DNA from: Vitrella brassicaformis
Taxonomy: Eukaryota > Sar > Vitrellaceae
Direction: 5' to 3'
Assembly: GCA_001179505.1 (NCBI GenBank)
Contig: CDMY01000258.1
Span: forward strand, 83,042-147,041
DNA length: 64,000 nt
In this document: in pieces, positions 47,735 to 59,682 of the stretch
Layout: the number at the start of each line of letters is the position of its first letter
Numbering within the stretch: the first letter of the stretch is position 1
Notes under the pieces: generated by a model
Databases searched by the model: none
What the model saw: the letters and a program-made list of their open reading frames with translations, nothing else
What the model was told of the DNA's origin: nothing
Position numbers and translations under genes: made by a program

Positions 47735-50700
47735 CCGCTGCGTTTGGTGCCGAGGTTGATGACGAAGACGGCAACTACGATGACGAAGATGATGACGAGC
47801 AGGAGGAGAAGGAGCCCCACCGCAGCCCATCCTAGGGCCGCCGCGACCGCGCAAGCTCCGCCCATGACGACCCCGACTGGCTTCCTGAGGAGGAGGCCGC
47901 GTGGCGACCGCTCTGTTGGGGCCCGTTCTCCTTCTCCTCGAACGCGAAGAGCCGTTAAAGATCTGCCTTCTCTCGACTTCATGGCACCCAGGAAGATCAA
48001 GGAAGCCCTCCTTCGCCATCGCCCTCGAAGGGGCAAAAGAGATCCAAGGCGAGAAGTAAGCAGACGCGTGCTGACTTCCGTGTTGTGTTTGCTTGGTCCT
48101 CGCATCATCCTTTTTTTGCATTCTTCAGGGGCCAGCAGGGACGCGGCTGACGTGACCCGTGCACGTACCCGTGCGCAGCCTGCCCGAGAGAGGCATGACG
48201 GTGTCACGCAACGTGCAGAAATCCCACACGCCATCGCAGCTGCCATCGACGAGAACGGCTTCGCGACGAGAGGCCAGGGGAGTCGTTCGACCTCCTCACA
48301 AAGGGACTCCGCACGGTGATAGGACGCCCCGAAGACTACCCCGACCTCGACGGAATTATCTGGGACGCGTACAGCGGTGGGCACCTTGACACACGCACAC
48401 ATTTCTCCGCATCCTTTCCACACACAGCTTTCCCCGAGAAGTCACCGGACCGCCACCAGCCTCGACACCGTCATCTAGGCGTCATCGCGGGAAGCGGGTA
48501 GATAGTGAGTGACCGGGCCTTCTACAAGGCGTGTGTGTGCCCTTAGGAAACAACCCAGTGTCTCCAAAAAACAGTCGCCGAAGCCCCCCTCCGAGGATCT
48601 GGACGCCTGCAAGAAGATCTAGCCCCCCTGTGCAGGGTTTGATGCTCTTGGGACCGGCCGACGTGGTGCGCTACACACGCACAGAGAGAGAGAGAGAGAG
48701 AGAGGCTTGCCTTCCTGGTGTGCGACACGCAGACAGCCCGAGAGCGAAGGAGCTCCGACAGAGATACATCGCCGGTACATATCGAGAGATACATTCACAC
48801 AAAGCTACTTGACTTTGGTTTGTCGGTTTGTGTGAATGCAGCTGACCTCGACCGGCCGAAAGGAGATCTGCTTTACAATGCGGAGCCGCCCAACGATTTC
48901 ACTGAGATCGTCAAAGGACTGAGCGAGTGGATGCAGCGTGCGCGCATTTGCACGCCGCGCCAACCTCCGAGACATCGACCCTGAGGGCATCGCGTCTTTT
49001 CAGAGTACTTTGCGGCTCTTTGTGGCCGCCCACATAAAGTGTAAGCGTGTATGTGGGCAAATTTATCGTATTTACGTTATGTGTTTGGCTGACTCAGGCA
49101 CCATCCTCCGCTAACAGCGCCAGCGCCTGAAGTTGAGGGTGCGTCCACAGCAGCCCCAGCCTGACAGCAGGGGTGACAGCAGCATCAAGTACACAGCCTG
49201 CAGGTAAGAAAAGATTGCTCAGGCATCATGTGCGACGTATGTGCGTGTGTGTCTCCCCTCTTGCACCAGCACCTGCACCACCAGCACCGCCACCGCCGCC
49301 ACAAGCGGCATACGAGCAGGAGGCCGAGGACGAGGAGAAGGGCCCCAGCAGCCAGCAAGCCCTTCGCCACCCTCAACGGCCGCCGGCCAGGGGGCATCAG
49401 ACGGGGCATCACCCTTGCTGCCCCTCATCGACCCCGCGCCCGACTCTCCGCTGCCACGAGAGCGCGTTACGTCGCCAAGCCTGCCAGAGGTCGTCGCTCT
49501 CCTTCCGTCCACCATGACGGCCGAGTCGACGGCTGGGGTGTCGGCATTCGCCCTGGCCAGCCGGTGGGACACCCAGATGAGCGAGCGCTGCGGCCCGGCC
49601 GGCTGGTCATGATGTGCATCGCCCCACGGCCCTTCCGCAAGTTCAGCAGCACCAGCCGCGCCATGCAGTAGCTGACGGAGCCGCTCAAGAGGGAGGTGGC
49701 CGCCATGCAGCTTTCGAGCCGCGCCGCACAGCCAGGGCAGCCCCCCCTCACGCCCCCTCTCGTCGCAGACGGCCCCATGGACGCCGAGCGCCAGTACGAG
49801 TGGCCGCCTGGCCCACGGAGGAGGGGTGTGGGGCCATCGAGAGGCGTGTTGCCGGTGCTGCTGATGGACAGCGAGGCTATGCTCGATCCCTTGTTTATGG
49901 ACGAGTGACATGACACACACAGAGACATATACAGATAGAGACACACGGAACATTCGACCGCGAGTGGCACGACTACCGGGAGGGGGAGTATCTGCCGGGC
50001 CGGCCGGAGACGCGCAACAGGTGGATTGTGGCGGGTGTGGAGGGCTTCATCTTCGTATCGCACTACACGAGTAAGCCGACATGCATGGCAGAAAGGGGGT
50101 GACTGACATGGCTAGAATGTGTGTGTGTTCTGTGTATGTGTGTCTCACTTCAGGTTTTTTGAGTAGCGATGCGATCGATCGGATGCAAGATGAGCAGGAG
50201 GCACTCTTCGCCACATTCGTCGACGTGCAGCCCTACCATCTGCCCAAGGATGCCGTCTTCCTCGGTCTGCCTCGCGTGCCGCCCAATGCCGCACCATCGG
50301 TGTACTTCGGCGATAGAGGCAAAGACGTCAGTAACCACATCGACGTCGAACTCACAAGCAGGCGGCGGAGAGAGGGGAACGGGCCAATGCATGCGGGTCA
50401 TACTGTGGTGTGTTGCGATGCTTTGTATGCAGATCCCAGTGCGAGGAGCTGAAGGGGAAGCCGCTGCCGCCATCGCTGGCCAACGTCCCCTATGTGGACC
50501 CAGAGACTGCCGAAGGTGACGCCAGACAGTGCACATGTGTGGATCGCGGCATTCATCGCACTCGTTCCCCTCCCTCTCTCGTGGATCTCTCTGTTGGATG
50601 TGTGCAGCCAAGCGTCAAGCCCGCCAAGCCGAGGCCGACCGCCAGCTGGAGGAAATGCTGCGGCAGCTCGAGGAGGATGGCGACGAGTCGGAGTTGGAGG

Positions 50701-52240
50701 ACGACTTCGCGCCTACCACCGACTACCGCCCCGCCGCCATCCTCCGCTACGAGGCCGAGGAAGCCGCTCGCCGGCAGCAAGTGGAGGAGGAGGATCCCGA
50801 TCGGTGCCTACACTTTATATTCGTCAGACCCATTTACTAGGAGCAACGCCCGGCCAGCCGACCATCGTCGACAGAGGCACACGAGGGAGATGTCCAAACA
50901 CGGCATTGGCTCATCAGGAGACGCATCACTATCCGGCCGCTCCAGAGGTAATCACTTGGTGGTCTTTCACTCCTTCTCTCACGATGAAGTTTTTGCTGTG
51001 CTGTCCCTTGCTGTCTTGTCAAATGTATCTGTGTGCTCAGCTGCTGCGGGCGTCGTCTCCGCGATATGCGCCAGTCATAGTCAAGCGCTTGTTCGGAAAA
51101 GCGCAACAGGTAACACACCAAAAGGAATGCAACCGTTGTGTTCTCGACTCTATCCTCGATTGTCAGCGTGTACGAGGAAGCCATTGTGCGAGTGAAGACC
51201 ATCTCCCCTGGCCACCGTCCAGAAGATGCGGCTCATCCGCAACACTCTGCTGCGGCTGGACCCTTCGCCCGCCCAGTACCGCCAGCTGGTCAAGACGGCG
51301 CTCGCCTCCCTCAGGCGCATCCACGAGGCGGGGCTGGTGCACGGCGACTCGAATGGCGGGAACGTGCTGGTGGTGTGGGAGGGGGGAGGGGCCGTGTTGG
51401 AGGGGCGGTTTGGGGTGAGCTGGCTTGACTTTGAGATGGTGCACACCATCGCCGAGGCCGAGGAGCCCATCCCCCTGCCCTCCTCGGTCCACCACATCGA
51501 CCCCCCACCGCCCCCTCCCCCGCACTACGATCCCGCAGCGGCCCTCCGCGTCACCAACACCCTAATCGACACCATCGCGGCCGCCACCAGCAGCAGCAGC
51601 AGCAGCGACACGCCACCTGCAATCCCCCACCCACCACCTCTCAGCAGCAGCACCACGGCCCCTTTAGCCGCTCGGCCGATGTATATTCGGTCTGCTCGGT
51701 GGCGGCTGTGGTGCTCCTGCCTTGGATGGATCCGGAGGCTTCAGCCAGCGCTTCTTCCGCCAGGATCCATACGAGTCGCTCTACGACGAGAACTTTGCCG
51801 TCCCGGCGAGGGAGGGGGCGGATGCCATGCGGACGGTGCTGCGGGGGGAGGCCTCGATGAGGGCCGACCTCGTGGCCGAGTGCAGCGCCATGGTGACAAA
51901 AGAGGTTGCCAAGGAGAGATATGACTGGCTGCAGGGCTGCGTAGAGAGGCGCCTGGCGTGGGAGGCGGAGAGGGGGGCGGAGAAGGACGACGAGGCCATG
52001 GCTGACATCAATATGGCGCTGACGTTGATAAGGGAGGGCATGGCGCCAAATGAGGGCGAGAGGAACTCCCTTGACAAACTTCTCAGGTACCCACATATGG
52101 GAGAGAGGGGACACAAGACGCAAGCGCATGGAAGGAGACATGCGACCAATTATGCCTGTCTGCCTATCGGTGTGCTGGTGCAGCATCCTGTGAAGGAGGA
52201 CGTGTCGGGCCACGTATGGGGCCATGGGGGGAGGAGAGAG
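47735..52240 (+). pseudogene. broken PKL-kinase-like gene, copy 1
   Basis: A series of protein-like pieces lies in one direction. There is an acidic start (GAEVDDEDGNYDDEDDD), then FDLLTKGLRTVIGRPEDYPD, then DFTEIVKGLSEWMQ and ANLRDIDPEGIASFQ. A Pro-rich part follows, with FDREWHDYREGEYLPG, FATFVDVQPYHLPKDAVF and a coiled coil (QARQAEADRQLEEMLRQLEE). The end is a kinase-like core, LRRIHEAGLVHGDSNGGNVL with SWLDFEMV. The H-G-D...N and L-D-F-E motifs mark PKL/aminoglycoside-kinase-like enzymes. The reading is interrupted by TAG in three places (about 47835, 49671, 50838), TAA near 47958, and frame changes near 48275, 48940, 51650 and 51745. The paralog 1.9 kb downstream has GAG where this copy has TAG at 50838. 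Sequencing errors cannot be excluded for the homopolymer shifts. Confidence 0.55.
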
Positions 52241-52512
52241 TGGCGGGTATGCAACAGAACAAGTGACCGCGGAGGGCCTGGATGAGGTGTCTGCGCGTGT
52301 GAGCAAGTTCCTGCAAGGAGGTGGGTGACGGTCCGAGCCCAAGATGACAGCTTGGAGGGACAGTTGCGTCACCTCAGAGTCCGATGAGGTGGTGTGCGCC
52401 TGGCGCAGAGCCGCCGCGAAGTCCATGAGCCAGCGGTGCACATGTATGGATGGGTGCAGTCATCGCACTCATTCCCCCCCTTCTCTGTGTCTATCTGTTT
52501 GTCTGTGTGCAG

Positions 52513-53735
52513 CTGAGCGCCAAGCCCGCCAAGCCGAGGCCGACCAGCGCCTGGAGGAGATGCTGCGGGTCGAGGACGATGTCGACGAGGCTGACTTGGA
52601 GGACGACATGGTCCCCGACACCGACTGGCGCCCGCCCTGCATCCTCCGCTACGAGGCCGAGGAGGCCGCTCGCCGGCAGAAGGAGGAGGATCATCCCAAT
52701 CGGTGCCTACATTTTATATTCGTCAGACCCATTTACGAGGAGCAACGCCCGGTGAGGAGAAGAGAATGCTGCCGACATCGTCGACAGAGACGGCATGGGC
52801 TCTATCAGGAGGTAATCACTGGGTGGTCTTTCACTCCTCTCACAATGAAATTTTTGTTGTGCTGTCCTGTGCTGTTTTGTCAAATGTATCTGTGTGTTCA
52901 GCATTTGGCGTCCCCACGAGAAGAAGCGGTGCCTCGTCTGCGGCGTACGCGCACACGACCAGGTGGGTGGACTTCGAGATGGTGCACACCATCGCCGAGG
53001 CCGAAGAGCCCATCCCCCTGCCGTCCTCCATCGACCACATCGACCCGCCGCCGCCCCTCCCCCCCACTATGACCCCGCGGCCGCCCTGCGGGTCGTGGCC
53101 ACGATGGTCGACGCCGTCGCCAAGGACAGCAGCGCCGCGCCCACAACCACAGCCCAGCAGCACCACCACGGCCCCTTCAGCCGGTCGGCCGACGTGTATT
53201 CGGTCTGCTCGGTGGCGGCTGTGGTGCTGCTTGGGCCTTCGATGGATGCAGACGGCGGCCGGCGCAACCTGCAGCTCTACCACGACGGCCGGCACTTCTT
53301 CCGCGAGTCGTCCTGTGAGCCCCTCTACGACGCGCACTTCGCCGGACCGGCGAGAGAGGGGGCGGACTTCATGTGGGCGGCTCTGCGGAGGGAGCCGGCC
53401 GTCAGAGAGCAGCTGGTCACCGACTGCAGCCGCGTGGTGACCATGGAGGCCGCACCGGAGCGGTACGTTTGGCTGCTCGGCTGTGTGGAGAAGCGCTTGG
53501 AGTGAGAGGTGGAGCGAGGGGCGGAGGGGGACGAGGAGGCGATTGCGGACATCAGCATGGCGCTGACGTTGATTAGAGACGGCATGGCGCCGGATGAGGG
53601 AGATAAAAAATCACTAGAGGAAATTCTTAGGTACCCATAAGCAAAGAGAGGGGACACAGCACACAAGCGCATGGAGGGAGACATGGGAGCAATTGTGCCT
53701 GTCTGTCTGCCTGTCGGTGTGTTGGTGCAGAATCC
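52513..53735 (+). pseudogene. broken PKL-kinase-like gene, truncated tandem copy 2
   Basis: It parallels copy 1 from the coiled coil onward (RQARQAEADQRLEEML, CLHFIFVRPIY). The intron with CTTTCACTCC..ATGAAATTTTTG is also shared. It lacks the segment with the catalytic HGD loop; after the intron it resumes at RWVDFEMVHTIAEAEE. A frame change lies in a C run at about 53056-53067. A TGA near 53504 replaces a TGG of copy 1, and the frame remains open beyond it (GAEGDEEAIADISMALTL). Near 53735-53755 the similarity to copy 1 stops at a copia fragment. It is most likely dead. Confidence 0.6.
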
Positions 53736-53753
53736 TGTGAAGGAGCGGCTGCT

Positions 53754-54204
53754 GCTGCTCAGGCATCGACGCATGCAGGAACGCACTCTCGACGTCCACT
53801 TGCTCGATATCGTAGCCCTTGGCCAGGGCCGTACCGAAGAGCAGCTTGGCTGTGGCCGTACGGCTGGTTGGAGCGTGGAGTGTCTCGTGCTCACGTTCGC
53901 CCTGGCTGCCGTTGATCACGAGCTGTGTCTTGGGCCGTCCGTCCGGCTTGGTCGTCCCCACGGCGAGGATGGAGAAGATCTGAGCGCCCCTAGGGACGTC
54001 ACGCCTTTCGCCCCACTCGTAGGTCTTGTGCTGCTCGAGCTTGTCGACCTCAGCTGGTCCACCTCGCGCCACCGTTGGTCTTCTGGGCTCAATCTCCTGA
54101 TGATTGACGGGGTGGCCTTCGTCGTCAGCCACACGCACATCGCCCTCGTGCGCCCGGAAGGCGTGCAGTTGGTGGTCGAGCGGTGTGCCGGTGGTGCCGT
54201 TCAT
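53754..54204 (-). mobile_element. Ty1/copia reverse-transcriptase fragment
   Basis: On the minus strand a frame reads EVDKLEQHKTYEWGER, TTKPDGRPKTQLVINGSQG, then TLHAPTSRTATAKLLFGTAL and IEQVDVESAFLHA. This is the order of the N-terminal copia RT domain (54039 down to 53754), including the D-V-x-x-A-F-L motif. It stops just after that motif, before the YVDD active-site box, and abuts the kinase-like pseudogene. Upstream sequence to about 54460 may be further, unreadable copia DNA. It is the opposite end of the element type found at 25.3-27.1 kb. Confidence 0.78.
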
Positions 54205-56116
54205 GTCGCCTCAGGTATCGCCGCCAAAATGACGTCAGCAGCGGGGTCTTGGGGAGACACCACGCCCCCCTCCACCACCACACAGGCGGCCAAGAAGGCC
54301 GCCTCCTCCTTCTGACCACCCAAGCTCCTCTTGGCCTGGTCCGGCTGATATTGTGCAGGCAGTGCGTCACGTCAGTCAGCTTGAGGAAGAGGGCGGGCAG
54401 AGGGCCACCGCCGGCGCGTGAAGATAGCCACGACCGGCCTGGCCATGATGGAAAAGACACCTACAGGTAACTGACACCTACCTACCTACCCGCACCAGAC
54501 ACCTCGCCACCCGCATCGCATACCACGCCCTCTCCCCCTGGCATGCTATACTATGAATGTGTTGGCTTCAGTCAGTCAAGAAAGATGAGCCCGACCGTCG
54601 ACAACGGCGAGCTGCCTTCTGAGAGCAAGACGCCCTGCCTCGATGTGCAGCCCCAGGGCCCTCGACGCTGCCGCCGAAGCCTTCCAGGACCAGGGGGAGG
54701 CCAACCGACCCGACGCCACAGGCAGGGGCCACACCCGCACCTGCCCACACCAGAGCGGCCCATGACAGTGCGCATGTCATGTCGACGGGCGGCCGGATGT
54801 CCCTCACGGAGAGCGCCGCAATGCCGATGGCGGAGAGGACGGGGACACAGCAGCGGTCCCACGACGCGTCGACCTATCGCCGGCTGACCACACAGGCACA
54901 TCGCTCAGTGTGCTGCCTCCACGTGACGATCCAGGTGCGAGCGGTGGGCACCCATCCCCTGACAGTCTCTCTGTCTGTCTGTCTGTCTGTCTGTCTGGTG
55001 TGCGTCGAATGTCTGCCGCCATTGCCACGCGTGTGCCATCCGGACACACCGACCACTGCGGCAAGAGTTGACTCTTTCTTAGAGAACGTCTGTCTGTCTG
55101 TCTGTGGATCCTCGTGTCGTCTCTGTGTCTGTCTGTCTGTCTGTCTGGCTGTCTGTCTGTCTGTCTGTCTGTCTGGCACGGCTGCATTGAATTCTGTGGT
55201 GTCTGTCTGTCGTGTGTCGTTGGTTGACTGGCCGCTATCTCACTGCGTGACGCGTTACTTTTTTGGTCCATCCATCCATCGATTTGTGGGACGGTGGCTG
55301 AGGGTTCGTCGCCCGCCCCCCACGCTCCTACACACAGCCTCACACTGCTGGCGGCAGGGCGGTGGTGTGCTAAGTACCTACGGGATGATGGGGGCGAGCA
55401 GGCAGGCAGGCAGTGTGTGCAATCAACAGAAAAGCTCGGCCGCTGTGGGTGAGCGGGGCGGAGGGTGGTTTGGTTGGTCACAGACCGACCCTCTCACGGG
55501 CTTACTAACTGAGTTTCTCACGGACAATTTGTTGATGCAATCAGCAGTGGTCTCCGCCGACTGTTTGCTATGGCGTCCGTCCCGCAGTAGGTGTGGAGAG
55601 GAGGGCGGTAGATAATCGCTGTCTGCGTTTTATATCCCGTTGTCCGTGTCTTTTGAAAGAAAGGTTGACTTCGTCGCTGTCTGCATTTTTGTATTCGCTG
55701 TATGAGTCTGTGCGGCCCGTCCACGTACATCTTTCTTCTACATCAATGGATACATCAACTTTAACCATAAGGACCTTCCAGTATGTGCCATGCAATGAAT
55801 TCCGGCGCGTCATGTGTTGTTGTAACAGCCGTATGACGCTCCCTGCCTGCATGATCCATGCTTGTGGATGGATGGGTGCAATCCAAGCACGATCGCTCTG
55901 CGAGCTTGAAGCCGATGCTTTCAAAGACGCCAGGCTGAGTGATCGCTGCTGTCGGGTGCCTGCCAGTGACTCATCCTTACTGGTCGACGCTCAGCTAGTT
56001 CATTCAAGTAAGTGATGCAGCAGAATCATGGACTCACTCACTTGGGCAGCAAGTCGTCGTTGCTTCCTCTGTGTGTGCCCCCGGCCAGTGATGGGCGAAC
56101 CGGAAATCGAGCGAAG
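54205..56116. other. gene-free stretch with repeat R2 copy 2
   Basis: It holds R2 copy 2 and long TCTG tracts. It also has possible decayed copia sequence at the left edge and upstream sequence of the OPR/pseudouridine synthase gene. No other feature is supported. Confidence 0.45.
54985..55212 (+). repeat. dispersed repeat R2, copy 2
   Basis: It shares with 27583-27800 the core from TGGTGTGCGTCGAATGTCTG through TTAGAGAACGTCTGTC and the GCTGCATTGAATT block. It differs by expansion of TCTG units and short indels. Confidence 0.85.
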
Positions 56117-59100
56117 ATGAGAGGGGTCCGGCCCCTGCTGTCTTCATCGCGCCGCCTCGAACCAAGCTGCAGCACACTTCCGACTCAACCACGCACCTCA
56201 TCCACCTCGTCCAATTCCATCGCTTGCAACGATGTGTCTTCGCAGCCACCTATCACCCTTCTGCGAGATCTGAGGAACGTGAGGAAGGGCGAGGACCCCG
56301 CAGCTGATACACATGCTGCTGCTGCTGCGGCTATGCGGCGGTCTATCAACCGGCAGCTGCTGGCTTGTCGAGACCACGCCTGCATCCTCTCGACAATCGA
56401 GGCGCATTTGCAGCATGGTGGTCATGCCCTGTCGGCCGATGAGTTTGACTGTGTCAATGCCGCGACGGCCTTCCAGCGGATGGCAAAGATGAGCACTGCG
56501 GCAAGGGAGCCGACACGCCCACGCAGGAGAGGCTCGATGTTCCGGCTGCACCCGCATCACGAAGGGGAGGCCCCGCGTGACACATCTGAAGGCGCCGATT
56601 CGTCTGCTTTGGTGGCGCAGTGGACACATGACAGCCGCTATGCCCCCCTCAGACAGCATCTGCTCAGCTTTCTCTCTCTCTCGCACTCATCTTGTGTCAG
56701 CTGCTCTCCAAGGTTTGTGGCCATGGTTCTGTGGGGGACAGCCAAGGCTAAGCTGTGGGACGAGGAGCTCATCAAGGCCCTGTGCAGAGCCGCTCGACAG
56801 CTGCTGGATAGGCGAGGGGCGGCCAGATGGGAAACCACGGATATCGCAAATGTTATGTGGGCCACGGCGACGTTCTCTTCGATGAAGGCTGATGAACTTA
56901 ACGTCTATCCGCCGGGCAGTGGGGCCGCCGGAAGCACATCTTTCCCTCCCCACTGGTTCCTCCTCGAGTGTCACGGCATTCTCCCTCTTCTATGGCAAGC
57001 TGCGGAGGCCCTCCTGCCGTCTTTCTCCATCACCAACCTTTCCAACATCGGCTGGGCGTCAGTCAAGATCGCTACAGCCATCAACGAGCGGATACAGAAC
57101 CGCACAATGTCCTCTGTGATTGAAGGAGATACCACCATGTTCTTGGAGAGGCTGGGAGACGAGGCGTGCGCGTCAAGGCAGTCGACGTGGCCCTTTTCCT
57201 CTCTTGGCGAGATGCTGTGGCCGTTTGCCACTATCGGCGTCTATCCCACTCAGCTGTTGGCTGCCGTGATGAAAGAGGCTGAGGGACGATTGCAGAAGGT
57301 GATGGGTGGCCATGGCCACAGAGAGGAGGGGCTGACCGGCAAGGCGGTCATCAACCTCACCTGGAGCGTCGCAACACTCGTACAGGTGCGGTGCAACCAG
57401 CTGCAGGAGCAAGGGCAGGAAGAGGCTGAAGACTCCTCCCTTCTCGCCGATGTCCATCGCTTCATGCGGCTCGTGTCATCCCTCATTCGGCATGGTCGAC
57501 ACGTCCGCCTCAATGCAGCCGACATCAGCACGTGTCTGCGGACCTATGCGGCCGCATCAGCCCTCCCAGACTCTCCCTCACGGCGCCTCTTCATCGACGA
57601 ATGCCGTGAGCTCCACACCTACCTCGCCAGTGGCCCTCTGTCGTCCCCTCCGTTCCTCTCATCGGTATCACTCGCCTGTCTGTCCGCCGTGGTCCTCACC
57701 TATGCCGACAGTGACGTCCCCACAGACACAAGGCAGATGGTGCTTGATGCCTTGAGCACTGAGGTGGACCGACGGGTGCAGATGGGGCGGATTACCGGCC
57801 ATGGAGATCGGTTCTTTCTGGATGTGAGCAGCCTGCTCACCGGGCTGGCCAACGCCAAGAGGCTGAAGCGGGATTTGTTTGATGCCCTCGCCAGCTGTGT
57901 GCTGGGGGACGTGGTGCGGCATGCTGACAGACACGCAGCAGGAGCAGCGACAACGACAAGTGAGGGGCGAGTGGATGAGGAGAGGAGCAGCCCGGAGGCG
58001 GTGGCAGGGCCGCGAGGGATCCCTAGTGTGCTCAGCGAGACGGCACACACAATGGTAGGCTGCGGGATGGGATGAGAATGGCGACCAATACGTGACACTG
58101 TGTGCTTTAATTGCCATCAATCAGGTGTTGTACAAGCCCGCATTCTGGGTCGTGAATCCTGTCAGCCAGGGGAGGGGACACAAGGAACATGACGGTGGGG
58201 TAGAATGGACAGACAAGGCACCCCTCCCAGTCTCTGTGTAATGCTCTTTCTTGTCCTGTCCATTCAGTGTTCACCGACTGCCTATCGGCCGAGGAAATGG
58301 AGAGCAGCGCTAGCGTAGAGGTACCTCTGAACGGAGAAGCACACCGAACGTCGGCATCTGTCCACTTGTGTGTCTCTATGTGGCTGTGCGGGCCAGCCCC
58401 TGTCCGAGTGGTATCGGCGGCGGCACTCGACGCCTCTGTCGCATGACGAGGGCAGACAATTCGGCTTCGCCCACCGACTCGACATCGAAACATCTGGCCC
58501 TCTGGTGGTGGCCAAGACGATTGAGGCCTATCACTATTTGAGGCTGCTCTTCGCCGCCCAGCTCGTGCGCAAGGAGTACCTTTGCCTGTGTCATGGCAAC
58601 TTCCCCGACGGGCTCCACACAAGTGAGCTGTGAAATGGGTGGTGGATGGGAGGCTCGACTGACCCCACCAATCATCGCTCCCTGGCTGTGTCATGGTCAG
58701 TTGATGCCCGTCTGCTGACACGCAAAGACGCCAACACTGCTCAGGTCGTCTCGGAGACACACCCACATGGCAGGCCTGCGTTGACACACGTGCGGAAGCT
58801 GAGAGGCTACCGCAGTGGGCGGGGCGATGAGTACTCCCTCTGCCATGTGGAAATCATCACCGGACGCACACACCAGATACGGTCGGTGGGTCGGTGGGTC
58901 GGTGGGAAGGAAACTGCCATGTGTCATCCGCCCGATGTGTGTGTGTGCGTGTGTGCATGTTTGCTATCAGAGTTCACCTGGCGAGTGTTGGCCATCCAGT
59001 GGTGTCCGACTACTCCTATCAACCAGACGCACGCACACTCACGGCAGACAGAAACTGGTACGTGCGATAAACCGATCCCTCTGTTCGGAATGAATTATTG

Positions 59101-59278
59101 TCCTGATGCTCCGATTGTCAGGTGTCCGCGTGTGTTCCTGCACTGTTCAAAGCTGTGTTATGAGGACCCGCCGGGCCAAGAGGGCCGCCCGCCGGCCGTG
59201 CAGGAAGTCGACTGCCCCCTCCCGAGTGAGCTGCAGACCGCCCTCGACTCGCTGACGGTCGTCAGTGAGGGCGTGTGA
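56117..59278 (+). CDS. OPR-like helical repeat protein fused to RluA-type pseudouridine synthase
   Basis: The model is join(56117..58054, 58125..58194, 58268..58320, 58397..58622, 58701..58881, 58971..59057, 59122..59278), 903 residues, all phases consistent. Residues about 1-35 look like a mitochondrial or plastid presequence (MRGVRPLLSSSRRLEPS). The 646-residue first exon has repeats of the OPR/FAST type (AMVLWGTAKAKLWDEEL; IANVMWATATF; LSNIGWASVKI; INLTWSVATL). Exons 2-7 form an RluA-family domain: VLYKPAFWVVNP, the catalytic FAHRLDIETSG (Asp about 716), the TGRTHQIRVHLASVGHPVVSD block, and RVFLHCSKLCYEDP. It would change uridine to pseudouridine in an organellar RNA; the repeats could choose the target. 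An earlier ATG at 56015 is possible. The junction at 58054/58125 is what makes this one gene. Confidence 0.83.
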
Positions 59279-59466
59279 CGGGCCGAGGCAGCACGGTCGG
59301 CGGTGTGTGGCTGGGGAGTTTGTGTCTGTCGGTGAGTGCATGTCTGATGGTATGAGTGAGCGTGGTGTAGAGCCTGTGCGCGAAGCTTGTGCGCACACAT
59401 CTGACTGTCGTAAAAGTCATGACCCTGTCGATTGATCAATGCATTCATTCATTCATTCATTCAGCT

Positions 59467-59682
59467 TCACTGTTCTTTCCTCGTGTCGGCTGCTCTCGAT
59501 ATGAATGCATAGTGTCCAGCCGTCCGCATGCACACCACACCCAGCAGACCCAGCAGCACCACGCCGACCACCAGCACAAACAGGGCACTGCCGCCATCAC
59601 TTGCCTGAATCTGCACCTCCTGCGCCTGCACCGACGACACAAATGCTGACACCAACGCGCTGACGAGCACCAGACAGGCCAT
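59467..59682 (-). CDS. small secreted or single-pass membrane protein
   Basis: This is a 71-residue single-exon frame. A clear signal peptide (MACLVLVSALVSAFVSSVQA, cleavage after AQA-like site) comes first, then a short polar segment. A second hydrophobic helix (about 33-52) follows, with a basic/polar tail ending ADTRKEQ. The topology would be type I, with a very small outer part. Family unknown. It could be longer if spliced, since the stop is soon after the helix. Confidence 0.55.
   Translation of the reverse strand: MACLVLVSALVSAFVSSVQAQEVQIQASDGGSALFVLVVGVVLLGLLGVVCMRTAGHYAFISRAADTRKEQ

Noticed and set aside
47662-48423. Minus-strand frame with a hydrophobic stretch that looks like a membrane helix
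   Set aside because: It is antisense to an acidic Asp/Glu coding run; the plus strand has the more protein-like sequence and matching splice sites.
27583-55212. R2 copies as LTRs of the copia element
   Set aside because: They lie in the same orientation while the copia fragments are on opposite strands, and they lack TG..CA ends with a primer-binding site.
56012-56116. Upstream start of the OPR/pseudouridine synthase gene at 56015
   Set aside because: The extra residues lack presequence character, whereas the ATG at 56117 begins an Arg/Ser-rich leader; kept only as an alternative.
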